Made by a program: the position numbers and the translations under genes. Below the pieces are notes generated by a model that ran no database searches, was not told where the DNA came from, and saw nothing but the letters and a program-made list of their open reading frames with translations. A stretch of 54,547 bases of DNA, taken from Marinifilaceae bacterium (lineage in GTDB: Bacteria; Bacteroidota; Bacteroidia; Bacteroidales; Marinifilaceae). Of the stretch, positions 17,027 through 26,012 are shown in pieces (the stretch's first letter is position 1; each line of letters starts with the position of its first letter). The stretch spans positions 1 through 54,547 of the forward strand of contig JAGBFU010000036.1 in assembly GCA_017936285.1 (NCBI GenBank). The letters run 5' to 3'.

Positions 17027-18477
17027 TTACCTCTCCGTTTTAATATATTATACGACTCAGAAATAATCTTAGAGCCAAACAGAGCCCCGGCTCCAAGATA
17101 GATTATCGCCATTGTCATCACCTGACATATAATCACAACTATCGGATTCACTCCATACAACCATACCCCGACAATATATGCAACAACTGCAGCTACCGAC
17201 ATAATCAGAAAATATGGAACTATATCGCGCAGATGGTCAAAAATTGAGATATCCAACACCCTGTTAACTTTATAACTAAATAGGGCATAGTTCAACAGGC
17301 TTACAGCCACCATCGCACTCATCATATAGAAAATTCCCAAAGGGATGCATGCAACTATCACAATAATAGTCAACAAATTTCTTATAACCTCGAACTTCAA
17401 TATATCAGCCGATAGCCCCTTTGTCTTTAATACATTGTAATTTGATGTATTCAATCCGTTAAAGATCCCCGCTACAGATATAAAGACAATATAGGGAACT
17501 GCATCAGCCCACTCAGGCTTAAGAATATAACTTATTGCACTCTTGCTGCAACAGACAATAATAGCCATAAAGAGCGGAAATACAAGAAAGGCTGTTACTC
17601 TTACCATCTTTCTGCACACTCTTCGCATCCGCTCAGCGTCGCTTCGCTGAACTGCAGAGATGGCAGGAAAGGTCACACTGGCAATTGTTCCGGAGACAAA
17701 ATCCTGAGGCATATTTCCCCATCTCTGTCCATTCTCATACAATCCCGCATCAATTTTATTATAATACTTACCAATCACCGATGGGAAGAGTCGACATGCA
17801 CATGTATTCAGTATATTCGTCAACAACATCTTCGAACTGAACGAGAAGAGTTCGCTAAATGATTGACGCTTGAATGTCATCGTCGGGCGCCATTTACTAC
17901 AGCACCACAACAATACCATTCGACAGAAAGCAAAGGCAACAGTCTGACAAGCAACAGCATAAGCTCCAGCCCCTCTATGAGCAAAATAGAGAGCAGATAT
18001 ATATGATATTATCAGTGATGTCGAATTTATAATCGTTGCCGTCTTAAAACGCATCTCTCTGACCAGTTGGGCATTCTGTACAACCGAGAACGAGTTAAAG
18101 AGAAACATCATAAATACAACTCGCGACAACCACTCCAGTGCAGGTTCATCAAAGAATGAAGCTATCAACGGAGAGGCAAAAAATAGAATAAGATAGAGAG
18201 TGACTCCGATAGTGATATTCATATAGAATGCCACATTCAAATCATCATTGGTCAACCGCTCCTTACGGATTATCGCTGCACTGAATCCACTCTCCTGCAA
18301 AGCATTTCCAAGATATGTAAAGATTGAAATCATCCCGATAAGCCCATAATCCTCGGGCATAAGTATCTTTGCCAACCATATTCCGCTAAGGAGTACGATT
18401 AACTGCTGGCCTCCTTTATCCAAAACACTCCAGAAGAGGCCGACAATACTCTTTCTTTTCAATCCTTCACTATCCAT
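17023..18477 (-). CDS. Wzx-type polysaccharide flippase
   Basis: The 484-residue protein is an integral membrane protein with about 12-14 hydrophobic segments and belongs to the polysaccharide transporter (WzxC-like) group: GLFWSVLDKGGQQLIVLLSGIW near the start and LMPEDYGLIGM, a typical motif. It would flip undecaprenyl-linked oligosaccharides across the inner membrane. I chose ATG 18477, four bases after kdsB, over an upstream in-frame start inside kdsB. It overlaps the next gene as GTGA. Together with two GT2 enzymes it implies a Wzx-dependent glycan, although no Wzy polymerase is visible in the window. Confidence 0.9.
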   Translation of the reverse strand: MDSEGLKRKSIVGLFWSVLDKGGQQLIVLLSGIWLAKILMPEDYGLIGMISIFTYLGNALQESGFSAAIIRKERLTNDDLNVAFYMNITIGVTLYLILFFASPLIASFFDEPALEWLSRVVFMMFLFNSFSVVQNAQLVREMRFKTATIINSTSLIISYISALYFAHRGAGAYAVACQTVAFAFCRMVLLWCCSKWRPTMTFKRQSFSELFSFSSKMLLTNILNTCACRLFPSVIGKYYNKIDAGLYENGQRWGNMPQDFVSGTIASVTFPAISAVQRSDAERMRRVCRKMVRVTAFLVFPLFMAIIVCCSKSAISYILKPEWADAVPYIVFISVAGIFNGLNTSNYNVLKTKGLSADILKFEVIRNLLTIIVIVACIPLGIFYMMSAMVAVSLLNYALFSYKVNRVLDISIFDHLRDIVPYFLIMSVAAVVAYIVGVWLYGVNPIVVIICQVMTMAIIYLGAGALFGSKIISESYNILKRRGK

Positions 18478-18481
18478 ACAG

Positions 18482-19237
18482 CTATTTCGCAACAAAGAAT
18501 CGTTCAGCCTCTGCCAAATCGTCGGGAGTATCAATTCCTATCGACTCATGCTTGGTTTCACGAACAGCAATTCTGAAACCATTCTCAAGCCACCTTAACT
18601 GTTCAAGTGACTCAGCTCTCTCTAGACCTCCCTGAGGCAACTCTGTTATAGCCTTCAACGCCTGAGGACGATATGCATACATACCGATGTGTTTATAGTA
18701 AGGAGTTGTTGACAACCAGTTGCTCTCCTCTACCCCTCTGCAGTACGGAATTGGATTACGTGAAAAGTAGAGAGCCCTTCCATCTGTTCCAAAGACCACC
18801 TTCACCTTATTCGGATCAAAAATTGCCATCGGATCCTCGAAACGTTTTGCCAGAGTTGCAATCTGTACTTCAGGATTATTAAAGGCATCTGCCAGATCAG
18901 AGATCTGCTCGGGGGTAATAAATGGCTCATCGCCCTGAACATTCACCACGACATCAAAATCCACACCTATACTATTGAGAACCTTTGTATAGGCCTCATA
19001 ACAACGATCGGTTCCGCTTTTATGGCTAGCCGAGGTCATAACAGCCTCGCCTCCATACTCCCTAACCTTTTCAAAAATACGCTCATCATCGGTTGCCACA
19101 TAGCTATATTCAGAGATTTGCAATGCCTTCTCTATAACGTGCACAACCATAGGTTTTCCACCTATGGTTGCCAATGGTTTTCCCGGGAAACGCGTTGATG
19201 CATAACGCGCCGGTATAAGAATCAATATTTTCATCAT
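18482..19237 (-). CDS. kdsB: CMP-Kdo synthetase (3-deoxy-manno-octulosonate cytidylyltransferase)
   Basis: KdsB activates Kdo with CTP, giving CMP-Kdo for the LPS inner core. The 251-residue protein shows ILIPARYASTRFPGKPLATIGGKPM, VVNVQGDEPFI, YFSRNPIPYCRG and KHIGMYAYRPQAL, all standard for the family. Three consecutive start codons (GTG 19240, ATG 19237, ATG 19234) are possible; the ATG at 19237 overlaps the bactofilin stop as TGATG and was chosen. The flippase starts four bases after its stop. Confidence 0.96.
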   Translation of the reverse strand: MMKILILIPARYASTRFPGKPLATIGGKPMVVHVIEKALQISEYSYVATDDERIFEKVREYGGEAVMTSASHKSGTDRCYEAYTKVLNSIGVDFDVVVNVQGDEPFITPEQISDLADAFNNPEVQIATLAKRFEDPMAIFDPNKVKVVFGTDGRALYFSRNPIPYCRGVEESNWLSTTPYYKHIGMYAYRPQALKAITELPQGGLERAESLEQLRWLENGFRIAVRETKHESIGIDTPDDLAEAERFFVAK

Positions 19238-19563
19238 CACGGGTTATTTCCCATATTACACTTACCACAAAAGCAGGCGCCATGCTCTATTGAGATTTCG
19301 GGCGATACGATATCTCCCTTAATCGTTCCGCTACTCTTCAGATTCAAAGCCTTAACGACATTGACATTACCATTAATTTCGCCAAAACAATCAACACTAA
19401 AGGCAATTACATTACCCCTTACCACTGAGTTGGGACCAATAACCAACCGCTTCGCTGTATGCACATCCCCATTTACCACCCCGTCAATTCGTATATCATT
19501 AGGAGTAGCAATATTTGCATTTACTACAGCGTTCTCACTTATCAAATCAACAGCCCCGTTCAT
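19237..19563 (-). CDS. Bactofilin-family protein (108 aa)
   Basis: The short protein consists almost wholly of the bactofilin beta-helix: repeated strands ending in glycine, such as IRIDGVVNGDVHTAKRLVIG, VVRGNVIAFSVDCFGEINGN and SGTIKGDIVSPEISIEHG. Bactofilins polymerise without nucleotide into filaments that position cell-wall or polysaccharide enzymes. The tail has two cysteines in CFCGKC, unusual for the family, and may bind metal or form a disulfide. It lacks the usual flexible ends. It overlaps both the upstream short bactofilin (ATGA) and kdsB (TGATG). Confidence 0.85.
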   Translation of the reverse strand: MNGAVDLISENAVVNANIATPNDIRIDGVVNGDVHTAKRLVIGPNSVVRGNVIAFSVDCFGEINGNVNVVKALNLKSSGTIKGDIVSPEISIEHGACFCGKCNMGNNP

Positions 19564-19793
19564 TTGACTCCACTCAATAGGGTAAATTTACCAATCTTGG
19601 CCTGCTTGGACACACGAACCGAACTGCTCTTAAGCTCTCCACCTATCTCAGCGCCACTCTCGATATCTGCAAACCTTACAGCCGTAACGTCGCCCGTTAT
19701 TTTTCCTAACAGACGCAGTGCGTAGCAACTCAGATTCCCCTCTATAACCGTACCCTTCTCAATTACGGTAACAGCCCGCGGATCAAACTCCAT
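19560..19793 (-). CDS. Minimal bactofilin-like protein (77 aa)
   Basis: The 77-residue protein has about four bactofilin-like turns: VIEKGTVIEGNLSCYALRLLG, KITGDVTAVRFADIESGAEI and GELKSSSVRVSKQAKIG. That is well below the usual bactofilin length, so alone it could form only a short beta-helix; it may co-polymerise with the next protein. It starts 18 bases after frr and overlaps the longer bactofilin as ATGA, so both should be made from one transcript. A split of one ancestral bactofilin is possible, but each has its own start and its own hydrophobic repeats. Confidence 0.78.
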   Translation of the reverse strand: MEFDPRAVTVIEKGTVIEGNLSCYALRLLGKITGDVTAVRFADIESGAEIGGELKSSSVRVSKQAKIGKFTLLSGVK

Positions 19794-19811
19794 AACAGTT
19801 CAATGCTAAAA

Positions 19812-20381
19812 TTAGATTGTCATAATCTCCTTCTCCTTCACTGCAAGCATCTCATCAATCTTCTTGGTGAAAGAGTCAGTCAACTTCTGAACCTCAGCCT
19901 CTGCATCCTTCTGAGCATCCTCAGAAAGACCGTCATTCTTTACCATTTTCTTAAACTCCTCGATAGCCTCGCGACGAGCATTACGAATAGCAACCTTTGC
20001 AGTCTCGCCAACACTCTTACTCTGCTTTACATACTCCTTACGTCGCTCCTCAGTCAATGGCGGAACATTTATACGAACAATCTCGCCATTATTATCGGGG
20101 TTGAATCCCAGATTAGCATTACGAATTGCTCTCTCGATAGGTCCTATCATCTGTCTCTCCCATGGCTGAACAGCTATAGTTCGAGGATCGGGAGCAGAAA
20201 TATTTGCCACTTGATTCAGCGGAGTCATTGAACCATAATAGTCCACCATAACACCCATCAAAATCTTTGGATTTGCCTTTCCGGCACGAATCTTGGTAAG
20301 CTCAAGCTCCAGGTGAGCAATTGCAGAGTTCATCTGCTCTTTTGTAGCCTCCAAACAAAAATCTACCTCTTCGCTAATCAT
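19812..20381 (-). CDS. frr: Ribosome recycling factor
   Basis: RRF splits the ribosome after termination together with EF-G. The 189-residue protein has the family's features: LTKIRAGKANPKIL near residue 30, VDYYGSMTPLNQVA and NPDNNGEIVRINVPPLTEERRKEYVKQ. Length and motifs are typical. It appears to head the transcript that continues into the bactofilins and glycan genes, because only 18 bases separate it from the next gene and no terminator is visible. Confidence 0.97.
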   Translation of the reverse strand: MISEEVDFCLEATKEQMNSAIAHLELELTKIRAGKANPKILMGVMVDYYGSMTPLNQVANISAPDPRTIAVQPWERQMIGPIERAIRNANLGFNPDNNGEIVRINVPPLTEERRKEYVKQSKSVGETAKVAIRNARREAIEEFKKMVKNDGLSEDAQKDAEAEVQKLTDSFTKKIDEMLAVKEKEIMTI

Positions 20382-20411
20382 ATATTCTAATTTTTATAGT
20401 TTCAATCTGCA

Positions 20412-20419
20412 CAAAGATA
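20412..20419 (-). promoter_or_regulatory. -7 box of the frr operon
   Basis: On the minus strand TATCTTTG (20419-20412) matches the Bacteroides -7 consensus, 30 bases before the frr start codon. No clear -33 box is seen at the usual spacing. Confidence 0.5.
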
Positions 20420-20429
20420 ACAATTTTTT

Positions 20430-21911
20430 CTATTCCTCACTATACTCAGCCATCTCCTCTTTACTCATTCTGCGAATTTTGTAGTTTATAAGCGTAATAA
20501 ATATATTCATCAAAGGGGAGATGAAACAGAAAAATGCATAAGGAGCGTATGCCCACGTTGAGACACCTAACACTCTGGCCTGCGTTGCGCCACATGTATT
20601 CCATGGGATAAGAGGCGAGGTTACAGTTGCAGAATCCTCCAAAGCACGACTCAATACCTCCGGTTTCAAACCTCGTTTACGATATGATTCAGCCATCATC
20701 TTACCAGGCACTACTATTGACAAATATTGGTCACTTGTCACAATATTGAATATCAAGCATGAAAGAATAGTACTGCCAATTAGGGATGTGGTATTATACA
20801 CAATACTTAAAAGAGCATCGGTTATTCGTTTCAATGTACCACACGCCTCCATTATACCTCCGAAAATCATTGCAGAAAGAATCAACCATACCGTAGGCAA
20901 CATTCCGGACATACCTCCCGAAGAGAGTAAATCGTTCATCGAAGCGTTGGTAGTCGGAATATCAATACCCCCTCCCAATGCCTGAACCAACAGATGGTAC
21001 TGATTGGCAAAAAGTCCATCGTTAATCATTCCACACATCAAATCCTGCTGGAATATCAAAGCAAATAGCACTCCCAATCCCGTACCCACCAGCATAGCCG
21101 GAACTGCAGGAACTTTCAACATGATAATCGCCATAAGAGTTATCGGAACCAAAAGCAACCAGGGAGTAACATTAAAACTCTCCTCAATGGCAGCCTTCAT
21201 AATGGTTGTCTCATTAATTGTGCCCTCGCCCATAATAAAAATACCTATCACCGCATATATCACAAGCGAAAGGATATAGGTAGGACCGGTAGTGTATATC
21301 ATATATCTTATATGGGTAAACAAATCCGTACCCGCGACTGTCGCTGCCAAATTTGTAGTATCGGACATCGGCGACATTTTATCTCCAAAATAAGCTCCGG
21401 AAATAATAGCACCTGCAACTATAGCCTCGTTCATACCAAAGGCCTGACCAATACCGATAATTGCCACTCCTACAGTGGCAATAGTTGACCATGAACTTCC
21501 TGTTGCGAGTGAAACAATACTACATAGAATAGTTGTTGCTACCAGAAAATATGACGGATGCATAATATCTATTCCGTAGTATATCATAGCAGGAATAACT
21601 CCACTCACAAGCCATGAAGCACTAAGACATCCAATCAACAACAATATCAATGTAGCTGTAAGAGAAGAGTAAATTGTCTTATTTATCCTCTTCAACATAT
21701 AGCTCAATGGCACATTCAAAAAGTGACCAACAATTCCACAAACTGTTGCAGCAACCAATAGTGCAACCTGATTGGGGCCCTCCAAAACGGCATCTCCAAA
21801 ATAGATCACATTCATCACCAAAAGGAATATCAATACTGACAGTGGAATAAATGCCATTAGCAACGACGGTCTCTTTACATTCTCTAACTCTCCGGACATT
21901 TTGTTAATCAT
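20430..21911 (-). CDS. nhaC: Na+/H+ antiporter, NhaC family
   Basis: The 493-residue protein has about 11-12 membrane segments. The NhaC family marks are visible: GAIISGAYFGDKMSPMSDTTNLAATVAGTDLF, here centred near residue 175, and TSDQYLSIVVPGKMM, ALEDSATVTSPLIPWNTCGA. It exchanges sodium for protons in the inner membrane, for pH and sodium balance. A start at 21899 (MSGELEN) is also possible. It appears monocistronic; the short frr leader lies downstream. Confidence 0.93.
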   Translation of the reverse strand: MINKMSGELENVKRPSLLMAFIPLSVLIFLLVMNVIYFGDAVLEGPNQVALLVAATVCGIVGHFLNVPLSYMLKRINKTIYSSLTATLILLLIGCLSASWLVSGVIPAMIYYGIDIMHPSYFLVATTILCSIVSLATGSSWSTIATVGVAIIGIGQAFGMNEAIVAGAIISGAYFGDKMSPMSDTTNLAATVAGTDLFTHIRYMIYTTGPTYILSLVIYAVIGIFIMGEGTINETTIMKAAIEESFNVTPWLLLVPITLMAIIMLKVPAVPAMLVGTGLGVLFALIFQQDLMCGMINDGLFANQYHLLVQALGGGIDIPTTNASMNDLLSSGGMSGMLPTVWLILSAMIFGGIMEACGTLKRITDALLSIVYNTTSLIGSTILSCLIFNIVTSDQYLSIVVPGKMMAESYRKRGLKPEVLSRALEDSATVTSPLIPWNTCGATQARVLGVSTWAYAPYAFFCFISPLMNIFITLINYKIRRMSKEEMAEYSEE

Positions 21912-21989
21912 TATAAATCTCGAATCTGTTTAAATTTATTATTGATTCATTTTCTTACACTGCTTACAACTGTTTCGAATAAAAATAGG

Positions 21990-21997
21990 TACATTTG
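21990..21997 (+). promoter_or_regulatory. -7 box of the U32 gene
   Basis: TACATTTG at 21990-21997 matches the -7 consensus. It leaves a leader of about 120 bases before the start codon at 22123, longer than at other genes here. No clear -33 box is visible. Confidence 0.4.
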
Positions 21998-22122
21998 CAG
22001 TGCGAAAAATGCGGTGGCAAATTTATATCATTTTGTTGAGAATTTCACATTTCCAAAGGATATGATACAACAAAAATGAGAAATAAAACAAAACAGTTTT
22101 AATACAGATAAAAATAAACACA

Positions 22123-23376
22123 ATGAAGAGATCAGATTTTGAGATAATGGCTCCTGTCGGTTCATACGAATCACTGTATGCAGCACTGCAGGCCGGCGCA
22201 GACTCGGTCTATTTCGGCATCGAGGGGTTAAATATGCGAGCAAGAAGTTCAGTAAACTTCACACACGAAGATCTGAAGAATATTGTTGCAATCTGCAAGG
22301 AGCATAACGTCAAAACATATCTCACGGTCAACACAATTATCTACCAGAATGAACTGGAGAAGATGCACCGTATCATTGATACAGCCAAAGAGGCAGGCTT
22401 AACCGCAATCATCGCATCCGATCTTGCAGCCATTCTGTATGCTCGTTCCATTGGTGTGGAGGTACATATCAGTACCCAATGCAACATCACCAACTACGAA
22501 GTTGTTAAATTCTACGCTCAATATGCAGATGTAATTGTCCTTGCACGCGAAATGAACCTCAACTGGGTTGCCGACATTCACCAAAGAATCATTGCCGACG
22601 ATCTTCGTGGCCCCAATGGCGAACTTATCAAAATTGAGATGTTTGCGCACGGAGCGTTGTGTATGGCAGTATCGGGCAAATGTTACCTGAGTCTTCACGA
22701 GAAGAATGCCTCTGCCAATCGAGGAGCATGTTTCCAGATTTGCAGACGAGGCTACACCGTTGTTGACAAAGATCGCGAGGTTGAGCTTGATATTGACAAT
22801 GAGTACATCATGTCTCCCAAAGATTTGTGTACAATCGGCTTCCTTAACAAAATGGTAGACTCGGGAGTAAGAATCCTGAAATTAGAGGGTCGCGCACGCT
22901 CGGCAGAGTATGTAAAAACCGTTGTTGAGTGCTATAACGAGGCAATCAACTCTATCATTGAGGGCAGCTACAACCACGAAAAGATTGAAAACTGGAAAGA
23001 GCGTCTGTCAACAGTCTTTAACCGAGGCTTCTGGGATGGCTATTACATGGGACAACGTCTTGGCGAGTGGAGTGAGGTTTATGGTTCTAAAGCAACCGAG
23101 CGCAAGGTATGCTTAGGAAAAGTAACCAACTACTTCTCAAAACTCGGAGTTGGCGAATTCAAACTTGAATCATACGATTTGAAACTGGGGGACAAGGTTA
23201 TAATCATGGGCCCATCTACCGGAGTAGTTGAGACAACTGTACAGGAGTTGCGTCTGACAACAGAGCCTCTTCCACAAGTAAATAAGGGCGATGTTTTTGC
23301 CATGCCCGTTCCCGCCAAAATCCGTCGTGGCGACAAACTATATCGTCTGGAGAGTGTAAACCAAGGGGGTATCTAA
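22123..23376 (+). CDS. U32 peptidase-family protein (TrhP/RlhA-like hydroxylase group)
   Basis: The 417-residue protein starts with FEIMAPVGSYESLYAALQAGADSVYFG, the U32 signature, and has EMFAHGALCMAVSGKCYLS and RGACFQICRR, with cysteines that in related E. coli proteins bind an iron-sulfur cluster. It also has LEGRARSAEYVKTVVECY. U32 proteins were named collagenase-like peptidases, but E. coli members TrhP and RlhA take part in prephenate-dependent hydroxylation of tRNA and 23S rRNA. Length and domain plan suit TrhP; substrate assignment is inference. A terminator overlaps its stop codon. Confidence 0.88.
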   Translation: MKRSDFEIMAPVGSYESLYAALQAGADSVYFGIEGLNMRARSSVNFTHEDLKNIVAICKEHNVKTYLTVNTIIYQNELEKMHRIIDTAKEAGLTAIIASDLAAILYARSIGVEVHISTQCNITNYEVVKFYAQYADVIVLAREMNLNWVADIHQRIIADDLRGPNGELIKIEMFAHGALCMAVSGKCYLSLHEKNASANRGACFQICRRGYTVVDKDREVELDIDNEYIMSPKDLCTIGFLNKMVDSGVRILKLEGRARSAEYVKTVVECYNEAINSIIEGSYNHEKIENWKERLSTVFNRGFWDGYYMGQRLGEWSEVYGSKATERKVCLGKVTNYFSKLGVGEFKLESYDLKLGDKVIIMGPSTGVVETTVQELRLTTEPLPQVNKGDVFAMPVPAKIRRGDKLYRLESVNQGGI

Positions 23377-23397
23377 CAAGTTTGTTAGACACCCTTT
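23366..23397. terminator. Bidirectional terminator between U32 and YfhO genes
   Basis: GGTATCTAACAA (23368-23379) and TTGTTAGACACC (23382-23393) form a 12-bp stem with one mismatch (a G-U pair in the minus-strand RNA) around GT. The left arm contains the U32 stop codon (23374-23376). The two genes converge, so it serves both. It resembles the hairpin at 9375-9405. Confidence 0.8.
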
Positions 23398-23413
23398 GAT
23401 TTGGTTAGAGATC

Positions 23414-25939
23414 TTATATTTCTTTACGTTTAAATAGTGTTACAATCAGTAGTCCTGCAAACATAAAGAGCAGTAATGCAGACGAAATCACAGCCATAAC
23501 ACCACCCTTTTTATATGCCTCAGGCTCAAAAGTCATAACCAATGTATGCTTTCCTGCAGGAAGCTCAGCTGCACGCAATATATAGTTTGCACGAACGAGG
23601 TCAACCTTTTGGCCATCAACCTCTGCAATCCACCCAGGATAATAGACCTCACTGAAAAGAGCCAAAGCTGCATTTGCAGCAGAATACTCGTACTCAAGTC
23701 TATTCGGAGAATATGAAATCATTTTAATGTAGTCGGTACTATCCTTCACAAAGTGCCTGGTATCGAGCTTCTCAATAAAATCAGCTCCTACCACCACTGC
23801 TGAAGAAGGCTCAATCTGAGCAATCATGTTAATCTCCTCATCCGGATTTGCAGCTTCTGTTACATCAGACACGAACCAGGCATTACCCATAGCATTGCCA
23901 TTCACAGCGATTGTATTCGGATTGAATATAAAATACTTTGTATTCAACATATTCATAACCTTACCACCCTGCACAACAGCATTCAGCACCTCTTGATCAA
24001 TCTTATCAGCACTATTCATACCATAGACAATATTAACAATCTCTTGAGTAAGATATCTGTCTATAATATCCTGGTAACGCTGCATCTTTGCTGCACTATA
24101 ACCTCCTGTTAATTTGTGATAATACGCCGAAGTCGATGAGTTGAATGCATTAGTTACCATGTCGCTGATCAGCTCATTGCTTATATTTGGGAAATGGGGT
24201 GATGACAAATCCATTACCCTGTATGACAACCCTTTATCCTGCAATATCTGCTTATCAGCTCTGCTCATCGGGAACTGCTGCGCTACACCTCTCTTAGCGA
24301 CAAAATCAGAATCGCTCAAATAACGTTTATCAACACTCCACAAATCTGCAACTATCAATAAACCAAGCACAATTACAGCATAATGCATCTTCAGTTTACC
24401 ACGTAACATATAGAAGATAACGGCAGCAGCAGCTACAATAAACAACATTGAACGGAAAGCATCTGCTCGAAGTAATGCAACTCTATCCGCACGCAAAGCA
24501 TCTGCCATTACCGGTGGATATTGTGCATCATATTGTGAAACAAAACTTCCGGCAAGCGATGGAATCAATGCAAATATCAGAGTTACACCTGCAGTTGCAC
24601 CTGCCGCCCACAACAACCTGTTTACAATCTGCGACTTTTTAAGATCAATATTACCCTTAATCAATCTATCAACAGCCAAAATACCTGCAAAAGGCATTAT
24701 AAGCTGAAATACCACCAGAATCATCGATGGTACACGGAATTTATTATAAAGTGGGACACAATTGTGGAACAACTCCGTAAACCACATCAAATTTCGTCCC
24801 CACGAAAGCATCAACACTAAAACAGATAAAGCAACAAGCGTCCAGCGTCCAGCACCTTTAGCAAGCAATATTGCCAGAATAAAGAGGAATATGGTTATCG
24901 CACCCATATACATAGGTCCTGAGGTGAATCGCTGATCACCCCAATACAGCGGTAGAGCTTTAACTATTGCATTAACCTGCTGTACTCCTCCATTTCGAAG
25001 CACCTTATATGTCTCTGAATCGGTTCCTAATGCACCTTGAGAAGAGCCTCCCTTTAAATTAGGAATCAACAAATTCAAACTCTCATCTATTCCATAGCTC
25101 CATTCGGTAGCGTAAGCCAGATCCAAGCCTCCCGAAGCTGTTGCAGTACCATTACCATCCGAAAGTTCAGAACCTCCTCGCATTGTATATTTTGCATAAT
25201 CAAGAGTTGGTAACAATCTGTTTGCATTACTTCCCAAAGCCAAAACTCCTGCAACAACAATAAAGGCAACCTTGACAAAGAACTTTGATAACTGTTTTCT
25301 CTTATATGCAGAGATCATCTCTGCCACTCCGTAGAAGAGCATTGCCAATGTCAGATAAAAGGTTATCTGGGGATGGTTTGCAAATAGTTCAAAACTCATA
25401 GCAATGCCGAACATAACTGCGCCAAGAAGCGCCCTGCGTCGGAAGCAATATGCCAATCCGGCAAAAACCCATGGCATAAAGGCTATTGCAGCCAATTTTG
25501 TATTGTGACCCGCCTCAATTATCTGCATATTGTATGAACAGAAAGCAAAGCCAAACGCACCTACCATCGCCAACCATGGATTGACACCAAAGACCAACAT
25601 AAGCAGATAGAAGCCCAACATCCCTACGACCAGATCACTTGCAGGATGCACTCCTTTAAAGAGCAGATTATAGATGGGAGCCAGAAAATTGTCCTCCTGG
25701 CTCAAGGTAATGGTAGTTGTAGGCATTCCTCCAAAGATTGAATTTGTCCACAATGCATCCTCGCCTGTATTATCTTTATACTCCTTTGACTCCTGATATA
25801 CGGCTCTCCATGCTGTATCATCACTCTGAATCAAGGCTCTGCCCTGTATCAATCCGGGCATATATGCATAGGCCAAACCAAAGAATAACAATAGCGCCAC
25901 AATGTGCGGAAACCAACTCTTTAAATTAAAAGACTTCAT
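23414..25939 (-). CDS. YfhO-family membrane protein
   Basis: The 841-residue protein has about a dozen hydrophobic segments: a polytopic GT-C-like N-terminal half and a periplasmic C-terminal domain before a last membrane segment and a KRKEI tail. The segment FSEVYYPGWIAEVDGQKVDLVRANYILRAA near residue 760 and GKHTLVMTFEPEAYKKGG are hallmarks of YfhO proteins. In Firmicutes YfhO homologues glycosylate lipoteichoic acid; in Bacteroidota the target is unknown. It follows the OmpH gene, separated by a hairpin that ends 25 bases before the ATG, so readthrough from ompH is likely. Confidence 0.9.
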   Translation of the reverse strand: MKSFNLKSWFPHIVALLLFFGLAYAYMPGLIQGRALIQSDDTAWRAVYQESKEYKDNTGEDALWTNSIFGGMPTTTITLSQEDNFLAPIYNLLFKGVHPASDLVVGMLGFYLLMLVFGVNPWLAMVGAFGFAFCSYNMQIIEAGHNTKLAAIAFMPWVFAGLAYCFRRRALLGAVMFGIAMSFELFANHPQITFYLTLAMLFYGVAEMISAYKRKQLSKFFVKVAFIVVAGVLALGSNANRLLPTLDYAKYTMRGGSELSDGNGTATASGGLDLAYATEWSYGIDESLNLLIPNLKGGSSQGALGTDSETYKVLRNGGVQQVNAIVKALPLYWGDQRFTSGPMYMGAITIFLFILAILLAKGAGRWTLVALSVLVLMLSWGRNLMWFTELFHNCVPLYNKFRVPSMILVVFQLIMPFAGILAVDRLIKGNIDLKKSQIVNRLLWAAGATAGVTLIFALIPSLAGSFVSQYDAQYPPVMADALRADRVALLRADAFRSMLFIVAAAAVIFYMLRGKLKMHYAVIVLGLLIVADLWSVDKRYLSDSDFVAKRGVAQQFPMSRADKQILQDKGLSYRVMDLSSPHFPNISNELISDMVTNAFNSSTSAYYHKLTGGYSAAKMQRYQDIIDRYLTQEIVNIVYGMNSADKIDQEVLNAVVQGGKVMNMLNTKYFIFNPNTIAVNGNAMGNAWFVSDVTEAANPDEEINMIAQIEPSSAVVVGADFIEKLDTRHFVKDSTDYIKMISYSPNRLEYEYSAANAALALFSEVYYPGWIAEVDGQKVDLVRANYILRAAELPAGKHTLVMTFEPEAYKKGGVMAVISSALLLFMFAGLLIVTLFKRKEI

Positions 25940-25963
25940 AATTCACCTGCTTTTATACAAAAT

Positions 25964-25986
25964 GAGGGTGATCTTAGGTCACCCTC
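25964..25986 (-). terminator. Intercistronic hairpin before yfhO-like gene
   Basis: On the minus strand GAGGGTGA and TCACCCTC form an 8-bp stem with a 7-base loop, followed by ATTTTG. It lies 26 bases after the ompH stop and 24 bases before the next ATG. The space after it holds a possible ribosome-binding site (AGGTG) but no promoter. Its arms nearly match those of the hairpin at 11309-11331. Confidence 0.65.
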
Positions 25987-26012
25987 GAAATAAATTTAAA
26001 CAGCTTGTAAGC

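Noticed and set aside
12258..19793. Glycan locus as a horizontally acquired island
   Set aside because: Base composition and codon use look like the neighbours by eye; no integrase, tRNA junction or direct repeats were found. It may still be variable between strains.
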